Source: Capsicum annuum (lineage: Eukaryota > Streptophyta > Magnoliopsida > Solanales > Solanaceae). Taken from it: DNA of 64,000 bases. The position numbers and the translations under genes were made by a program. The stretch spans positions 145,266,560 to 145,330,559 of the forward strand of contig NC_061114.1 in assembly GCF_002878395.1 (NCBI RefSeq), in the 5' to 3' direction. The notes under the pieces are model-generated. The model searched no databases and had not been told where the DNA came from. It saw only the letters and a list, made by a program, of their open reading frames with translations. Position 1 is the first letter of the stretch; each line of letters opens with the position of its first letter. Of this stretch, positions 23,120-35,510 are shown in pieces.

Positions 23120-25697
23120 TTTTCATTACCTTATGCACATTAATTAGAATTAAGGTCATCGTTAGCATTAGACGATAATCTACTAAGGAAGAGTTGTGGT
23201 AGGACACTAATAAAGATCTCCTCAGAAGTTTTCTTTTCTGTGCTAAAAGTTGATCTGGGAATGTCTTCTGCAGGTAGAAGAGGAACATCAAGAAACTCAG
23301 GAAAAGCCCTTTCTTTCTCTGAGGCTCATGCTTCCCTCTTTGTATTTCTATATTTTGGACATCCCTTTGTCATGGTAGATGAAGCATTTCTACTTTTTTG
23401 GATTTTCTTACTAGAGGATTCGACGTCTTTGCTTATAAGTAGTTATTTGTCAAGCAGTTTCTTTATTTTGGCTCATCTGAACTGCATGTATACCTTTTTT
23501 TTCCTTGATGTCTCGATAGCAATGGAGACGCTTCTAGCTTGATACTTAGATCTTGATGTATATCGTTATAATGTACAGATTAGGAAGATTCACCTGAAAT
23601 GAGGTTGCCGAATAAAGTTTACTTATGCTTCTCTAAAGGATGGAGCCTAGTTAAAGATTTGAATTTCATGGCATAAATTCATCATCCTTTGGAACAACAT
23701 CACTTGGGTACACTTTATTGAGGTTAATCAAGTATGCAGTCTTATTATTATTGTCAAGAAGGCACTTTTTCAGAGAGACCTATTCTGTATAATGTTATTC
23801 CTAATATGGGATCTACAATAGATCATCTTATGTGTTTAAATCTCATTCACAGCTTGTGAGCACATATTAACTCTGTTGTCGTTATTGTCCTGTAATTGTT
23901 CTTCAGGATCACAATCTGGTGATGCTCTCTAGATAAATATAAACTCTGGTTGTTTTTCATATAGGGTGTCCATTTTTTGGTTCACAAGATCATCAGCTAG
24001 GACTACAGGAGCTAGATTGTCGAAGATAGGTGCATGTGTGGAGACTGTCTTATCACAAACATAGGGTACTTTCTTAACACACCTTATATTGTCAACCCTT
24101 TGTGTCATGGCATCCTTTCTTATGTATTCTTCTTCTGAAGTTGAAGTGAATGGCATAGATAAAGAGGTGGAAAAGATTGGTCTAACCCTTGTGGAGAGTG
24201 TCCATACGGATATATGGTAGATACTTTGGCCTATTTACGATCATATTCCATCTGTTGTAAAGCACTGTCATATTTTAAATTTTGGATTTTTATTCAAGAA
24301 AGGTTATCTCCTTATGTTGTTAGAAAAGAAAAGGTAGGAATGGCATTCCTAGCGAGCATTGTTCAGATCGGATGGGTCGTAGCTTATCTTCTGGTGCTAT
24401 GATAAGTATGGCATGTTGGGGATAGCAAAAGTACTTTTTGATTGGATAACATATTGATATTTAGAAGCTCAGGTTAGGTTATCCTTTGTTCGGTGATGTT
24501 CTTGTTAGAAAGCAATTGAGTGGCTGGATTTAGAAAGGGGCGTCCAAGCATTTGTGGGTTCACCTCAGATTGGGTAGCCGCGACTTCCTTTCTTTTGTAG
24601 ATTCTACAGTTACAATCTATCTTCTATGGGTAATATCCTGAGAAAGGTCATTTACACCACATCAAGCTACGAACTTTGTGAATGAAATTCTTTATCCTAT
24701 CATTTTATCTCATAAAGCTTGTGAGGAACCTAAGGATGGGACCTGGGTCCTTTACATTTGGAAGATCATCACATGGGTTGTACATGGGATATAGAACGTG
24801 GTTTTTTGTGGCATTTTGAGATAACTGTGGTTGGAATCATCAGTAGGATTGAGAGGTTAAGGATAGACTCTCAACTCCTTGTATTTAGTGATCCATAAAG
24901 CTAGGATAATGCTGACTAGTTTATCCTTAGATATGTTTCTCGGGATCTTGGTGCACTCTTTGGTTTTTTCAGTTAGATCAATGGTCAAGAACAAAGAGTT
25001 CTTGCCACTTAGAGGAACTTGGTTCATCTTATGGTTATGAACTTACCAGGATATTTAATAGTATAGAGGTGCCTGTCTAGCATTTTTGTCCTGCGAAGCA
25101 TCGAGAGTGTCTACTTGGATCTTTTATACCCACTTTAAATATGAATCTACTAGTGGTATGTGGATGTCGACAAACATGGTGAGAAAGACTGTACCATCAT
25201 CATCAAGAATTATCTTTGATGTACCCAAATTTGCATGTTTGTAGTTATTGAATCTCGTAACAAGAAGTGAAAGATGCACCACAACTGGTCGGCCTTTTCT
25301 CTACTGCTATGTCAATGCAATTCGTACAACACCAATATGGAGATGAGTAAATCCAAAACTTTTCCATTGTTGTGGAAAGTCCTCTTGCATCGGTAGTGAT
25401 ATGAACTATACTTCTTGAGTTACAAGAATAGGGTGCTGAACAATTGGTGTAGCAACAATATATTTATTAACTTATTTTTTTATCTTGGACTTTAGAGTGG
25501 ATCTTCATCAAGGGATTGTGTACCTTTTTAGCAACAACTGAATAGGGGTTTTGTAAAGATGTTATATACATATGTTGTTGTGATGGTAACACCTCTACTT
25601 CATATGTATAGTCAAGTTTACATGACAACGTATCACTAGGAGTGATTGGTATGTTCATCTTGACAAAAGAGTTGTATGAGGACTCTGTGGTAGACAT
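23120..25697 (-). pseudogene. EPRV unit M1: movement protein, linker and zinc knuckle B
   Basis: First half of the class Y ORF. The ATG at 25697 starts MSTTESSYNSFVKMN, followed by TYEVEVLP. The caulimovirid movement protein occupies about 24700-25460: GRPVVVHLSLL, a YKHANLGTS block and an LYYQ/QNH block. Movement proteins enlarge plasmodesmata for cell-to-cell spread. A linker follows (23929-24156, RVDNIRCVKKVPYVC). Zinc knuckle B is at about 23335-23395, with the third and fourth ligands partly displaced. Frameshifts and stops throughout. Assignment to Caulimoviridae is firm; genus is not decided. Confidence 0.82.
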
Positions 25698-27040
25698 ATT
25701 CTTGTTTTTTGCTGGACTATATAAAATCGATGTATTTTTTCTAAAGATCTATGGAAAAGACTCAATTAAATGGAAAATCTTTTTGTATTTTTGTGGACTG
25801 ACTCTATATATTTGTGCTAAGTATCTACGGACAAGACGCCACAAATATTTGTCCTAAAATCAAAGAAAGGAAACTATGATTAAATTAGGTACAAGATGCA
25901 AAATACAATAACTGTAAAACACTAACTCTGGTAATGAGATGAAAACTATAACTCTAATATGTACAGGAAATGATTAGTAAAACTTTGAACCTAAGGATAG
26001 ATCTAAGAGAAGTAGCTAAGATAAGTGAAACTAAAAAAATTTAAAGCATACTTATGTGATTGAAATCAACATAGGTAGATAAAAACTCCTTCTTCCTCCT
26101 AACCTATGGGAGTGGGTATGGCTCTGATACAAAATAGATGAGGAGGCATAGGGGCACAGAGGACTACCAGTGCGAGCATCTAGGTAGCTAGGCAACAGAC
26201 CCTGAACTTTCAAACATGAAAGGAGATTTCAAGACTATGTAGGTGGCACGCCATGCGAAATCAAAGCTTCTGTCAACACCACAAACATGGACCCTAATAT
26301 TTCCAACATGACAAACAATTCACGACTATATAGCTGACATTCTATACAAAATCTAAGTTGTTAATTGACACACTATAGATTTTTTTATGACTAAGCTATA
26401 TATCCGTATAGATGGTTTTAGTTTTTAGCAACAAAGTCATCACAACTCTCAATGCGATGGATTGACTTTGAAATTGCAGGTTACATATAAAGAATGGTTT
26501 TTCTTGACATAAAAAATCCTTTGGAACCCAAAAATAGGATGGCTTGACTTTGCCAGTCTTAGAAGACATGAAATTATATATCTCCTTATTACTAGACTAT
26601 TCCGTACATTTCTAAAACTAGATCTAACGGTGGCTCTCCTTTTCCTGTTACCCTCAAATGGCTGCAGAACAAAAGTGTTCTAAGGCAGACCTCAGATCTG
26701 TATTTTCTTTCTCAAATAACTAATCAATTCAGAAAGCAATGGCATTGACTAAGCCAATTTGGTTTCATATACATGGAAAGAACTTAGTCATTTACGTCGT
26801 ATGGAAGAAGCCAACATTGTTTAATAAATATGTAATGTAACTTTGAAGTCCCATTATTTTCATCACAACAATCACTTCATTGTAATATTTCCCTACCCAC
26901 CAACTTCGACTTGAAGGATCAAAGTATATATCCCTTTAGAAGAGAGAAAGAAAGAGCAAGAGAGTTTAGCCAACAAACATTTTCATTGGAATAGAGAAAA
27001 CTATACAAGTGGTGTTTAGGTAGAGAGAATAATAAATCAC
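25698..27040 (-). other. EPRV leader of unit M1 with tRNA-Met primer site
   Basis: Long leader between the promoter (27040) and the ORF start (25697). The primer site on the minus strand, TTGTATCAGAGCC (26120-26132), matches the initiator tRNA-Met site TGGTATCAGAGCC with one mismatch, the best in the window. Modules repeat within it: plus-strand GATGGATTGACTTTG and GGATGGCTTGACTTTG near 26456-26545, and TGTAGGTGGCACGCC and similar near 26240-26340. Short AUGs are present, as is usual in caulimovirus leaders. Confidence 0.8.
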
Positions 27041-27429
27041 CCTAAAGGCCTAGGCTTTATTTTTTTGGAGAAGAAAACTTTCTAGCTAAGCTAAACTATT
27101 GATAAACATGTAATAAAATATTATAATTCTATCCTAACTGCTAAGGGATAGGCATTATCCATTATGACTGGATAATTCGTATCCTTTTGGAAAGGATAAG
27201 CATTATCTGTTATGACTACATAAGCCTTATCTTTATTCACATCGGGCCCTACAAACGTGTGGGGGGATAAAAATAAAACATACTATGTTGTTGGCATATG
27301 ATAGAATATGCAAATAGGTGAGTCAGCAGCTTGGAAGTAGATGCATCAGCAACCTTACAGGTATTTTTCAAGTAGGTGGATAAGCTCCTTCTATTTGAAG
27401 TAGCTGAGTCAGCAACTTCAAAACCCATC
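27041..27429 (-). promoter_or_regulatory. EPRV promoter and intergenic block between M2 and M1
   Basis: Same order as the plus-strand promoters, reversed: intergenic block with as many as three copies of a GCAA(G)TAGGTGG-like element at 27310-27410, then GATAA/TTATC motifs at 27145-27240 (GGATAAGCATTATC). At the TATA position (about 27055-27075) the minus strand reads CCAAAAAAATAAAGCC, so the TATA box is degraded. Confidence 0.7.
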
Positions 27430-27615
27430 TGAATGGGTAACCCACTGAGGAGGGTTTTCGTAGAGATGAGGATAACCCAATATTATGGGTAACCTATGTA
27501 ACAAAGTTTCCTTAAATAAGAGGGTAACCCACTAGAAAGGGTAACTCGCTGGAGAGAGTAACCTACTGGGAAGGGTAACCTACTGGGAAGGGTAACCCAC
27601 TATAGAGGGAAACTT
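27430..27615 (-). repeat. GTTACCC minisatellite of unit M2
   Basis: Nine or so GGGTAACCCACTGG-type units with GTTTCCTT-type spacers, following the M2 stop on the minus strand. Two adjacent units at 27565-27595 are identical (CTACTGGGAAGGGTAAC), suggesting recent slippage or unequal exchange. Confidence 0.85.
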
Positions 27616-27642
27616 CTTGCACATATCATCTGACGTTATCTT

Positions 27643-29650
27643 TCAGGAAGTTTTGGATATTGTTGTTGGTGATGAGCTCGCGTATCCTTCTTTCTTCTAC
27701 TAATCTACTCCATTCTAGATGATTGGTCGTATGAGTCAGAGCCCGACAATGTTTTCTTTTTCTCTTTCTCTAAACAGTGTATTGATGAGAATACTTTCGG
27801 CCTTGAGAGGAAGTCTTCTAAGATGTTCTCTTTTCCTTTGATATATTTCAATCAGAATTTTTAGGGATAAAACCATTAAGACCATCAAAGAATTTGTGCA
27901 TTTGGTATGATCTTTTGATGTATATGAACCATTCTGGGAAATGCCCATATATCAATTTCATTTGGAAATTCATTGTGAATAAGGAAGAAGTTAAACTTCC
28001 TGATTCCATTCTTCATAGTAAGAATCTCTTTGAATTGGAATGATAGTGTTGTTCTGCTTTTTTGAACTTTCCAATTGCATGTCCATATTCCCTTTGTTGA
28101 TCTTTTTTAGTTCCAGTAGAACTACACTCCAATAGTCATTATCAACATCATTGTGTAATATTATTTGTTCGTCAAATGGAATATGGTGTGTCTCAACTTT
28201 GTTGGATATTCCTTTTATTTTTTTGACCCAATCATAATGCTTTTTTCCCCAGTCTGGAGTAGTTTTCTAGAACATCTTTGTGAGAAGAGAGATATATGTA
28301 TTGACATCAGGGATGAAGTCTCTCACATAATTAATTACACCAAGGAATTATTGGAGATGCTTCACGGAGAATTTGGTCTCTAGAAACTTAAAAAAATCTT
28401 GGCATATGTGCAGTCCTAGAGTGTAAGAACCGTGGTAAAAATGCATGCCCAAGAAATTAATCTCATTTTTACTAGGGTCATCTTCTTTGCCGAATTCATA
28501 AATCTATGCTACTTCACCAGGTCGCAGAACTGATGGGGGATGTCCAAGTGTTCCTCTAAAATGTTATTAAGAGTAGTATGTCATCAATGTAGAGAAATAA
28601 TATATGCAGGATGGGTTGAAATATTTTAATCATAGCCTTTTGTAAGAGTGAAGGGGTAGGTTTGATCCCAAATGCCATAACATTCTATTGGTAGTAGTGA
28701 TCAGGTATGCAGAAGGCCATTTTGGCTTTTTCTTCTAGGTGTATGACTAGATGCAAAAATTTGGATTTAAGGTCGAATTCGAAAAAATGGGTGGCTTTTT
28801 CTAGGTGCGAGAGTAGGGTAAGCTTATTTGGAATGGTGAATTTATCGTCGAGAAGGAAGTAGTTTAGGGGTTTGTAATTTACGACTAGACGAAGTTTTCC
28901 CTTTGTTTGCTCAGAATCCTTGTTGACATAGAATGCTCTTCACAAGCCCACTGGGAATCTCACAGCTCAATGCGACCAAACTCTAATAGTTTAGCACATT
29001 TCTATTTTTTCGAGATGAGGATGTTTGGGATTTAAATCAGAATGAGTTGCCTTTGTGGGGTTAAAATTTTTACTCTTCTTGAATGGAACTCTGAAAAAGA
29101 ATTTTCGATTGAGCCACAGGAGATGTTTAGTATTATTAAGGAACTCTCTATTGGATTAGGCACATGATATTTCTATCATTTTGTTCTCCATCTTCTTTAC
29201 TAGGTCTTTGTCAACAATCTTGAACATCCTAGCTATTGTGGAATATTGCCTGAATCGGCCAATGAAGGTTATACCTTCTGTTAGAATGAGGAGGTAGTTC
29301 TTTAGGTATTTGTAGATATCAAAACCAATGATCAGATCCTTTCCCAATATATAGGAGCCACGTAGCTTTGTTGTTTAGAGTACATCGAGGAAGAATTCAA
29401 TCATGACTGGCTGCCTCACAATCAGCTTGTTGGTGAGGACCCCTAATTTTGTTGCTCTGCCAAATATTCTGAAAAAAAGAACCTATTGATCAGTTAGGAT
29501 GATGTCATGATTTAGTATTGAGGCAGCTGCTCCAGTTTCTATGAAGGTGATGACTTGAAGGGGGTTGTCCCAATTTTGTAGCTATATCTTGAGTTCGACA
29601 TGGGATGTTTGAAGCTCAAAGATCATGTTATTCCTTTAGTGAGCTTGTTG
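27643..29650 (-). pseudogene. pol: EPRV unit M2: aspartic protease, reverse transcriptase, RNase H
   Basis: The only viral polymerase in the window. Protease is at about 29340-29550: FIETGAAASILNHD holds the active site with D changed to E, and LGKDLIIGFDIY lies near 29340. Reverse transcriptase is at about 28480-29000: AFYVNKDSEQTKGKLRLVVNYKPLN-like wording (quoted as AFYVNKDSEQ and RLVVNYKPLN) and an intact YIDDILL at 28571-28592. RNase H follows at about 27720-28300 (LHNDVDNDYWSVVLLE). The reading then ends in EGYASSSPTTISKTS and a stop at 27643-27645, the same tail as the other ORF classes. It makes viral DNA from RNA in intact viruses; here stops and frameshifts abound. Confidence 0.88.
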
Positions 29651-30600
29651 ATCTCCTCCATCGGTTTTTCTAACTGATTGAATTACCCTTTGCTGATGGG
29701 CGATGATACCTTCTCTAAGTATTCATCAATAATAAGGGGTTGATATTGGCCATCAATTAAGAGGGATGGACAATCCTTGAACACTCATACATCTACATTA
29801 CAGAAATATTTAGGGACACTTTATGTACGGTCGCTAAGAACTTCATCTTTGATTAGGGAATTATCAGCCTCCATCTATTCTTTTAAGGATTGATCCTATA
29901 TTTTAGCCTTCTAGGACATAGGACACATATTTACAAAGTGTCCTTTGTTATGGTAGATGAAGCATTTGGCGTTTCCTGGATCCTTCTTTTAAGGGGATTT
30001 GGCTTTGTCGCCGGACATCAGCTCCTTATCCAGTGGTTTTTTTCTTTCTGGCCTGCCGGTACTTCATGTACCATTTGTGCCTTGACTAAAATTTTGAGAG
30101 CTTGGGAGACCCATCTACTTAATATCTCGATTTGTAGGGATCACACCTGTGGCTTCATTAGCTTCTACAAGAAGAAAAGGATTCAGATTTGGATTATATT
30201 TTGCGATAATCATATTGGCAAGATCGGCTAACTGCGAGTGTCGTTTTCCTTCTTCGACCACTAGGTCAACGTTTTCAATGGCCTCAGGTGCAGTTAGATA
30301 TTCTTCAGCAGGGTAATATTTGAAAGGATTAGGAGTGTGAAATTTTATTTCTGTTGGATATAATTATGAGGTGGCCTATTCTGGAATAGGTGGTTGGTTC
30401 ATTAGTCTAAAAAAATTTTGGACATGCATGGTCACCATTAAAGAATCTATAATTCATAGTAACCTATTCCTCATCTTTCAGAAATTCAGTTGGAGTCTGT
30501 AGGTCACCATATGGAACTATAGCATCTAAATGTAAAGATATCATCTTATGGGAGAGCGATAGCCATTGAGTTCATTATAAGTGGCACAAATATCCTTTCT
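29651..30600 (-). pseudogene. EPRV unit M2: zinc knuckle B region upstream of protease
   Basis: Contains CFIYHNKGHFVNMC near 29915-29975, a good CX2CX4HX4C knuckle, preceded by a KKPLDKEL/SGDKAKS stretch and, further upstream, YYPAEEYLTAPEAIENVD. The segment before the knuckle matches that before knuckle B in P4 (about 41940-42090). After the knuckle the sequence diverges completely from M1 and P4 and leads to the protease. The 5' end of this unit is lost near 30600, so whether a movement protein preceded it is unknown. Confidence 0.75.
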
Positions 30601-30799
30601 TCAAACACTGCCCAAGGAAGTTGAACTGCAAATGCCACATGCGGTAAGGAGATACCTCACCCACTCCAACAAAAACTAAAACTACCAAAACCAAAGATAA
30701 ATAGCTTGTACCAAAACTATTCATGATGTCTTACACTATCATTGGCAATGACTTCCCACCAAAGAACCCTTCGAAAAGGATAACATGAGCCACTCTCTA
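30601..30799. other. Head-to-head junction between M2 and P2
   Basis: M2 (minus) loses its 5' part and P2 (plus) begins about here. I cannot assign these 200 bp to either unit; no ORF or repeat is seen. Confidence 0.4.
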
Positions 30800-33700
30800 A
30801 AGATACTAGCTAAAACTATTATCCTTCCATACAGAGCAAAGATGCCACTCAACAACACTGAATCAATAATCAATCGGTAGTCTAAAAATGCCTTATGCCA
30901 AAATAGGATGTTCTCCAGCATCAACCAAGATGTGAAGAATTTTGCTCATTCCCAGAGTAAGTGGGCTAGCTAAGTTGAAGGAATGAACAAGAGAGCAGAA
31001 CATGCATCTACTCAGCATGAAAGACTCATCCGCTAGTTGGAGCTCTGGTTTCAATCAATGCAATATGTTATATGACCGCAAGGAACATTACTGTCTAATT
31101 TCTTGACTAACAACAAAAGGAAATCGATTCTTTGAAAGAACAAATCCACCAGCTTAGACACAACGGCTTTCAACCCCAGAGAGCCCATATCTCACTACCA
31201 AAGCCAATATTGTTCCCTATGTCACCAAATACGTACTCTCTTCCAAAGATGAGCAATAACTTTCCCAATCCTCATTTAAGCCCACATATACCTACATCAC
31301 CAGGATCTCAAGATAAATAGGAGTTTGACATTACTAAGACTGCATGGGAAAGAAAAAGTGACAGTTTTCAAAAGGAAAGCCGATGAAACTCCAAAATCGT
31401 CCAAGAGAAAAATAGAATCCAACACAGATAATTTGACCTTGATGATCTCGGACCACGACATCACCTTCCCAGATTATCATGCGCTAACCCATTGTGATCC
31501 AAAGGATGATTCAGACCAGCTTGTCCAAAATCTATATGTCTCGAACATCAATGATAACACAGTTCTAGATCCACAAACCACTAAATCCCTTGATCCAGTA
31601 GAAGAATCTCTATAGCGAAACAAATAAATCCATGATGTTGATCCCATTAGTCCTACTTTGAGTGAAAAAGATTCTTCTAATGCAGATGCATACTCTGACA
31701 CTGGCGATAACTTTAAGCTGATGGCTACGTGGAAGACGGTAAGGAATCTAACAATTCACAAGAATAAATTCAGGACACTCTTGAATCCTCAATTTAATAT
31801 TTAGAGGAAAAATATCCACCAATATACATTAACCACTCAAAGAAACCAAAGGTATCTAAAGTTATTGATGAACAAGATGGGATGAAAGATGATCCAATAA
31901 AAAAAAAATTCAAGATCCAGGTACACCAGGAAAGAAAACTGTGGGAACCAGATTTCACACTTTCACTGTTGACAACATCAAGATTTTAGCCTGGCCCCAG
32001 CATATCTAGGACTTCTACACTTTGATGGAGATGAACAATCTGGTTGAACAATGGAAATACATAATACTCTTGGAGTTCACATCCAAATTCTCCAGCACAC
32101 TCAGAGACTGGTGGAATGCTCTTGGGACTTTTTATCAGAACACTTGTCTGACGCCCCTGGACTTTTTCTTTAGCATCAGGATTCTGTACGAGGTATTCTT
32201 AGGTATAAAAGCTAAAGAAAAGCTTCGGCAATAATTTTTTGAGATGAAGTTCTTATCGTTCAATAGAACCATCATCAATATCCACTTCTAGAACATAGCA
32301 AAGATCTACTTGGAGATGGATGAAGATCCCAGCTAAAGCAAGCCTTTGTGTCTCACTATCAAAGATATTAGTAGGCCACATAATGACGATTATAGAGGAG
32401 AAGTTCAAATTCATAACAATACCATAAATACGCTACAATTGGCAGGCCATCTTCCAAGTTCTGGATAGCATATACACAATGTGGTTTGTGCTGAAGTAGA
32501 TCATCTAGAACAATTCGACCCTCGATCGAGATTGAAACAAAGATGACCTCATTATCAAGTTCAACTTCTTTTTCTCTCGTCATAAGATGAGATAAAAAAG
32601 GTAGCAGCTATTCAAGAGGTTCAAATTGCCAAGACCTCTTGATGATAGGAGCATGGTAATCCAACTGACCAAGTTTTTCAGACGAAGGAGTACATCGAAT
32701 TACAAGAAGAATAATGATGGCTGCTTCATCTGCAGAAAGCATGGCCACTTTTCTAGAAACTGTCCACAAGGCAAGAAGTCTAAAGACTCTTTTAACCTCT
32801 TTAAGCAAATATTTGATCATATGGGAATCTATATTAGTGAAGAGGACGACCATAAGTCAGTTTTCTAGCTGGAAGAAGAACTGATGGAGGACACTCTCTT
32901 CTCTATTGACGTATATGAATAATCAGGAAATATGTGTATCGATAATTTCTACCTGATATCTAGCAATAGAGATGCCAACCCATACTTAGCTAGTCAAATT
33001 CTCATACTCAACACGGCAGGATTTCTATCTTTTGAGTTAACAGATTACCATCTAGATTAGTTTAACCAGTACACAGATCACTTTGATCTATCTATTATTT
33101 GAGAAAGGACCTTCTATGAGACTTAAGTATTCATAAGGTATGACAGATCCATCCTGAATCTGTTTAGAGTGAACCCATAGTAGCTTTTCTTCCATGTGTT
33201 CATTGAACTAGACAATGACTTCCCATAAGAACTTTTATGGTTATTCTGGTTTCTATGGCATCAGCACTACATTCAAATTGAGTTCAAGGGTGATGCCTAT
33301 AGGCATTTTGATTTAATCTAGACAGCTCTGAGGAGATTCATGGTGTTGTTCAAACCATATGAATATTTGTTTTGATGCTTCAAAGATTCGTACGATGTAA
33401 TGGTTTTATTATTGCATAGCCATGTAGGATTCACATGCCATTACATCCAAGCTCAACCAGAAATTTCACTTGTGTGGAAAATTCCTGTGTCTATACTCTT
33501 CTTTAAAGATAATTACTATGAAGCACAATGCTTCATTTTCTAGCAAAACAAATTCGTTCCAAAAAGAAATCTGGCTAAAAGAATGGGGAAAGTAGAATTA
33601 CACTGATAATCTTAGTTGTAGGGATGAAGTTCGACTAACGACAAAAAATATCAGCCACGATACAAAATAATAAAATATAAAGTCACCAACTCCATCAACA

Positions 33701-33885
33701 TCATAGGGCGGAAAGCTCCCTAATAGGAATTCAAAGATTTAGCATTTAGAAGGAGTAACTTCACCAATTTGATGATGAGAAGCTTTAAATTCCAAGAACG
33801 CCACAGGCAAAAGCAAGCCGTAGATTGGTAGATGGAAGAAGGATACATGAGCTAATCACTGACGGGACCATCCAACACTACTTGA
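30800..33885 (+). pseudogene. EPRV unit P2: class X capsid polyprotein
   Basis: Truncated N terminus. At 30985-31320 lies a coiled-coil-like, heptad-rich stretch (KEIDSLKEQIHQLRHNG) and a Pro/Ser-rich part. An acidic region follows at 31325-31700 (SEKDSSNADAYSDTGDNF). The capsid-like domain at 31900-32690 includes WWNALGTFYQNTCL and FFFSIRILYEVFLG. Zinc knuckle A, CFICRKHGHFSRNC, is intact at about 32725-32770. After FSIDVYE comes the C-terminal region, ending at the stop 33883-33885 after SNTT. Coat and RNA-binding roles are inferred from knuckle and acidic region; the last ~300 residues match nothing I know. Confidence 0.78.
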
Positions 33886-33914
33886 AAGATGATGTCAGAT
33901 AACATGTTCAAGAA

Positions 33915-34085
33915 ATACCCTCTCAAGTAGGTTACCCTCTCTAGCAGGTTACCCTTTTTAGTGGTTACCCTTCTTTCTAAGGAAACACTATCAGATGGGT
34001 TACCCTTTGTAGTAGGTTACCCTTTACAGGGGGTTACCATCACCTCCAAGGAAATCTTCCTTAGTGGGTTACCTTTTCAAATGGG
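33915..34085 (+). repeat. GTTACCC minisatellite of unit P2
   Basis: Units such as AGTAGGTTACCCTCTCT and GTGGGTTACCTTTTCA, with CTAAGGAAACAC and CCAAGGAAATC spacers, starting about 30 bp after the ORF stop. Confidence 0.85.
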
Positions 34086-34460
34086 TTCGAAAGCTATTGA
34101 CTTTGCTACTTTGAAGACAACGATCTTATCTACCTGCTTGGAAGATATGTGTAAAGCTGCTGATACACTTGCTTGCAATCTTCTGACTCACCTCCTTGTA
34201 CATGCTATCACATGACTAAAACATAGTGTGTTTTGTGTCTATTTTTGCCCCCACATATTAGTAGGGCTGGGTGTGAATTAATATAAGGCTTAATAATTCA
34301 TAAAAAAAAATTATCCCTTCCAAAAGGATAAGACATATCCAGTCATAACGAATAATGCTTATCCCTTAAATTTTAGTATAGGATTGTAATATATTATTTC
34401 ATGATTATGCATAGTTTATCTTAGCTTGTAAGATTCCTTATCCTATAAAAAAAACCTAGG
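34086..34460 (+). promoter_or_regulatory. EPRV promoter between P2 and P3
   Basis: Intergenic block to about 34220, then GATAA/TTATC motifs at 34300-34365 (AAAAGGATAAGACATATCC). TATA box TATAAAA at 34444-34450. The conserved start-site block AGAGATCATCATTCT is about 22 bp downstream. Distances match P1 and P3. Confidence 0.75.
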
Positions 34461-35510
34461 ACTTTTGGGAGAGATCATCATTCTATCTACCCAAAAATCT
34501 CTTGTATATTTTTTCTTGTTTCAATGAGAAAGATTATTAGCTAAACTCTTTTGCTCTTGCTTTCTATCTTCAAAAGGGATGGGTAATTCGATCATTATGG
34601 TTTGAGTAGGTGGGTTGGTAAATACAATGATGAAGTGCTTGTTGCGATGGTAACAACATCACTTGTAAGTTAGTTTCCATGTTTATGAAATGATGATGGC
34701 TTTATCTATGCGACATATATGCTTAAGTCCTTTCCATTCATATTTAATAAATTGGCTAAGTCCATACCATATATTTCCTAATTGATTCAAGATCTGAGAA
34801 AGAACACATAGATCAGAGGTCTACCTTAGTACACCTTTTGTTCCATGGCCGTTTGAGGGCACTAGGCTAGGGAGAGCCATCGTAAGACCCATTTATAGGC
34901 ATATATACAGAATAGACTTGTACTAATGAGACAAAATATTTTATATGTTCTAAGACTGACAAAGTCAAGCCATCTTATTTTTACATTGCGAAGGCTTTGT
35001 TGAGGAGTAAAACTATCCTTGATGTGTAGCTTACAGTTTCAAAGTCATGCCATCCCATTAAAGGTTGCAAAGTATTTATTGCTAAAAATCAAACCGTCTA
35101 TATGGATGAGTAGCTCAGTCGTAAGAAAACTTTGGTGTGTCGATTAAAAGCTTTGATTTTATATGGCATGCTAGAAATATGGTAGTGAATTGCCTGTCAT
35201 GTTGTAAAGGTTAGGATCTGTATCTGTAAATCATTGATTACGTATGGCATGCCGCCTACATGGTTCTAAAACCACCTTTAATGTTGGAACTAAGAGTATT
35301 TTTGTATATAATCGAGTAATAGTTTCTTTTCTTAGATTTTAGAACAGATATTTATAGTGTCTTGTCCGTAGATACTTAGTGCAAATATATAGCGTCTGTC
35401 CACAAAAATACAAAAAAGATTTTCCATTTAATTGGGTCTTTTCCATAGATCCTTAGAACAAATACATCAAGTCTTTATAGTCTAGGAAAATACAAAAATA
35501 TGTTTTCCTT
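34461..35510 (+). other. EPRV leader of unit P3, lacking the primer-site segment
   Basis: Follows the leader of P4 module by module until about 35296, then jumps to sequence equivalent to 39551 onward. The roughly 314 bp that hold the tRNA primer site in P4 (39237-39550) are absent. The last part carries the repeated CTTAGAACAAATACATC-type segment just before the ORF. Confidence 0.78.

Noticed and set aside
23240..23542. 100-residue plus-strand ORF rich in hydrophobic residues, resembling a membrane protein
   Set aside because: It is the complement of the M1 zinc knuckle B region. Hydrophobicity comes from reading lysine- and glutamate-rich codons in antisense.
26120..26132. tRNA gene suggested by a tRNA-Met-like sequence
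   Set aside because: Only the 3'-end complement (primer site) is present; no cloverleaf flanks it. The same holds at 3528, 17747, 39311, 46627 and 60655.
29890..30231. 113-residue plus-strand ORF
   Set aside because: Antisense to the zinc knuckle B region of M2; the coding pattern is on the minus strand.
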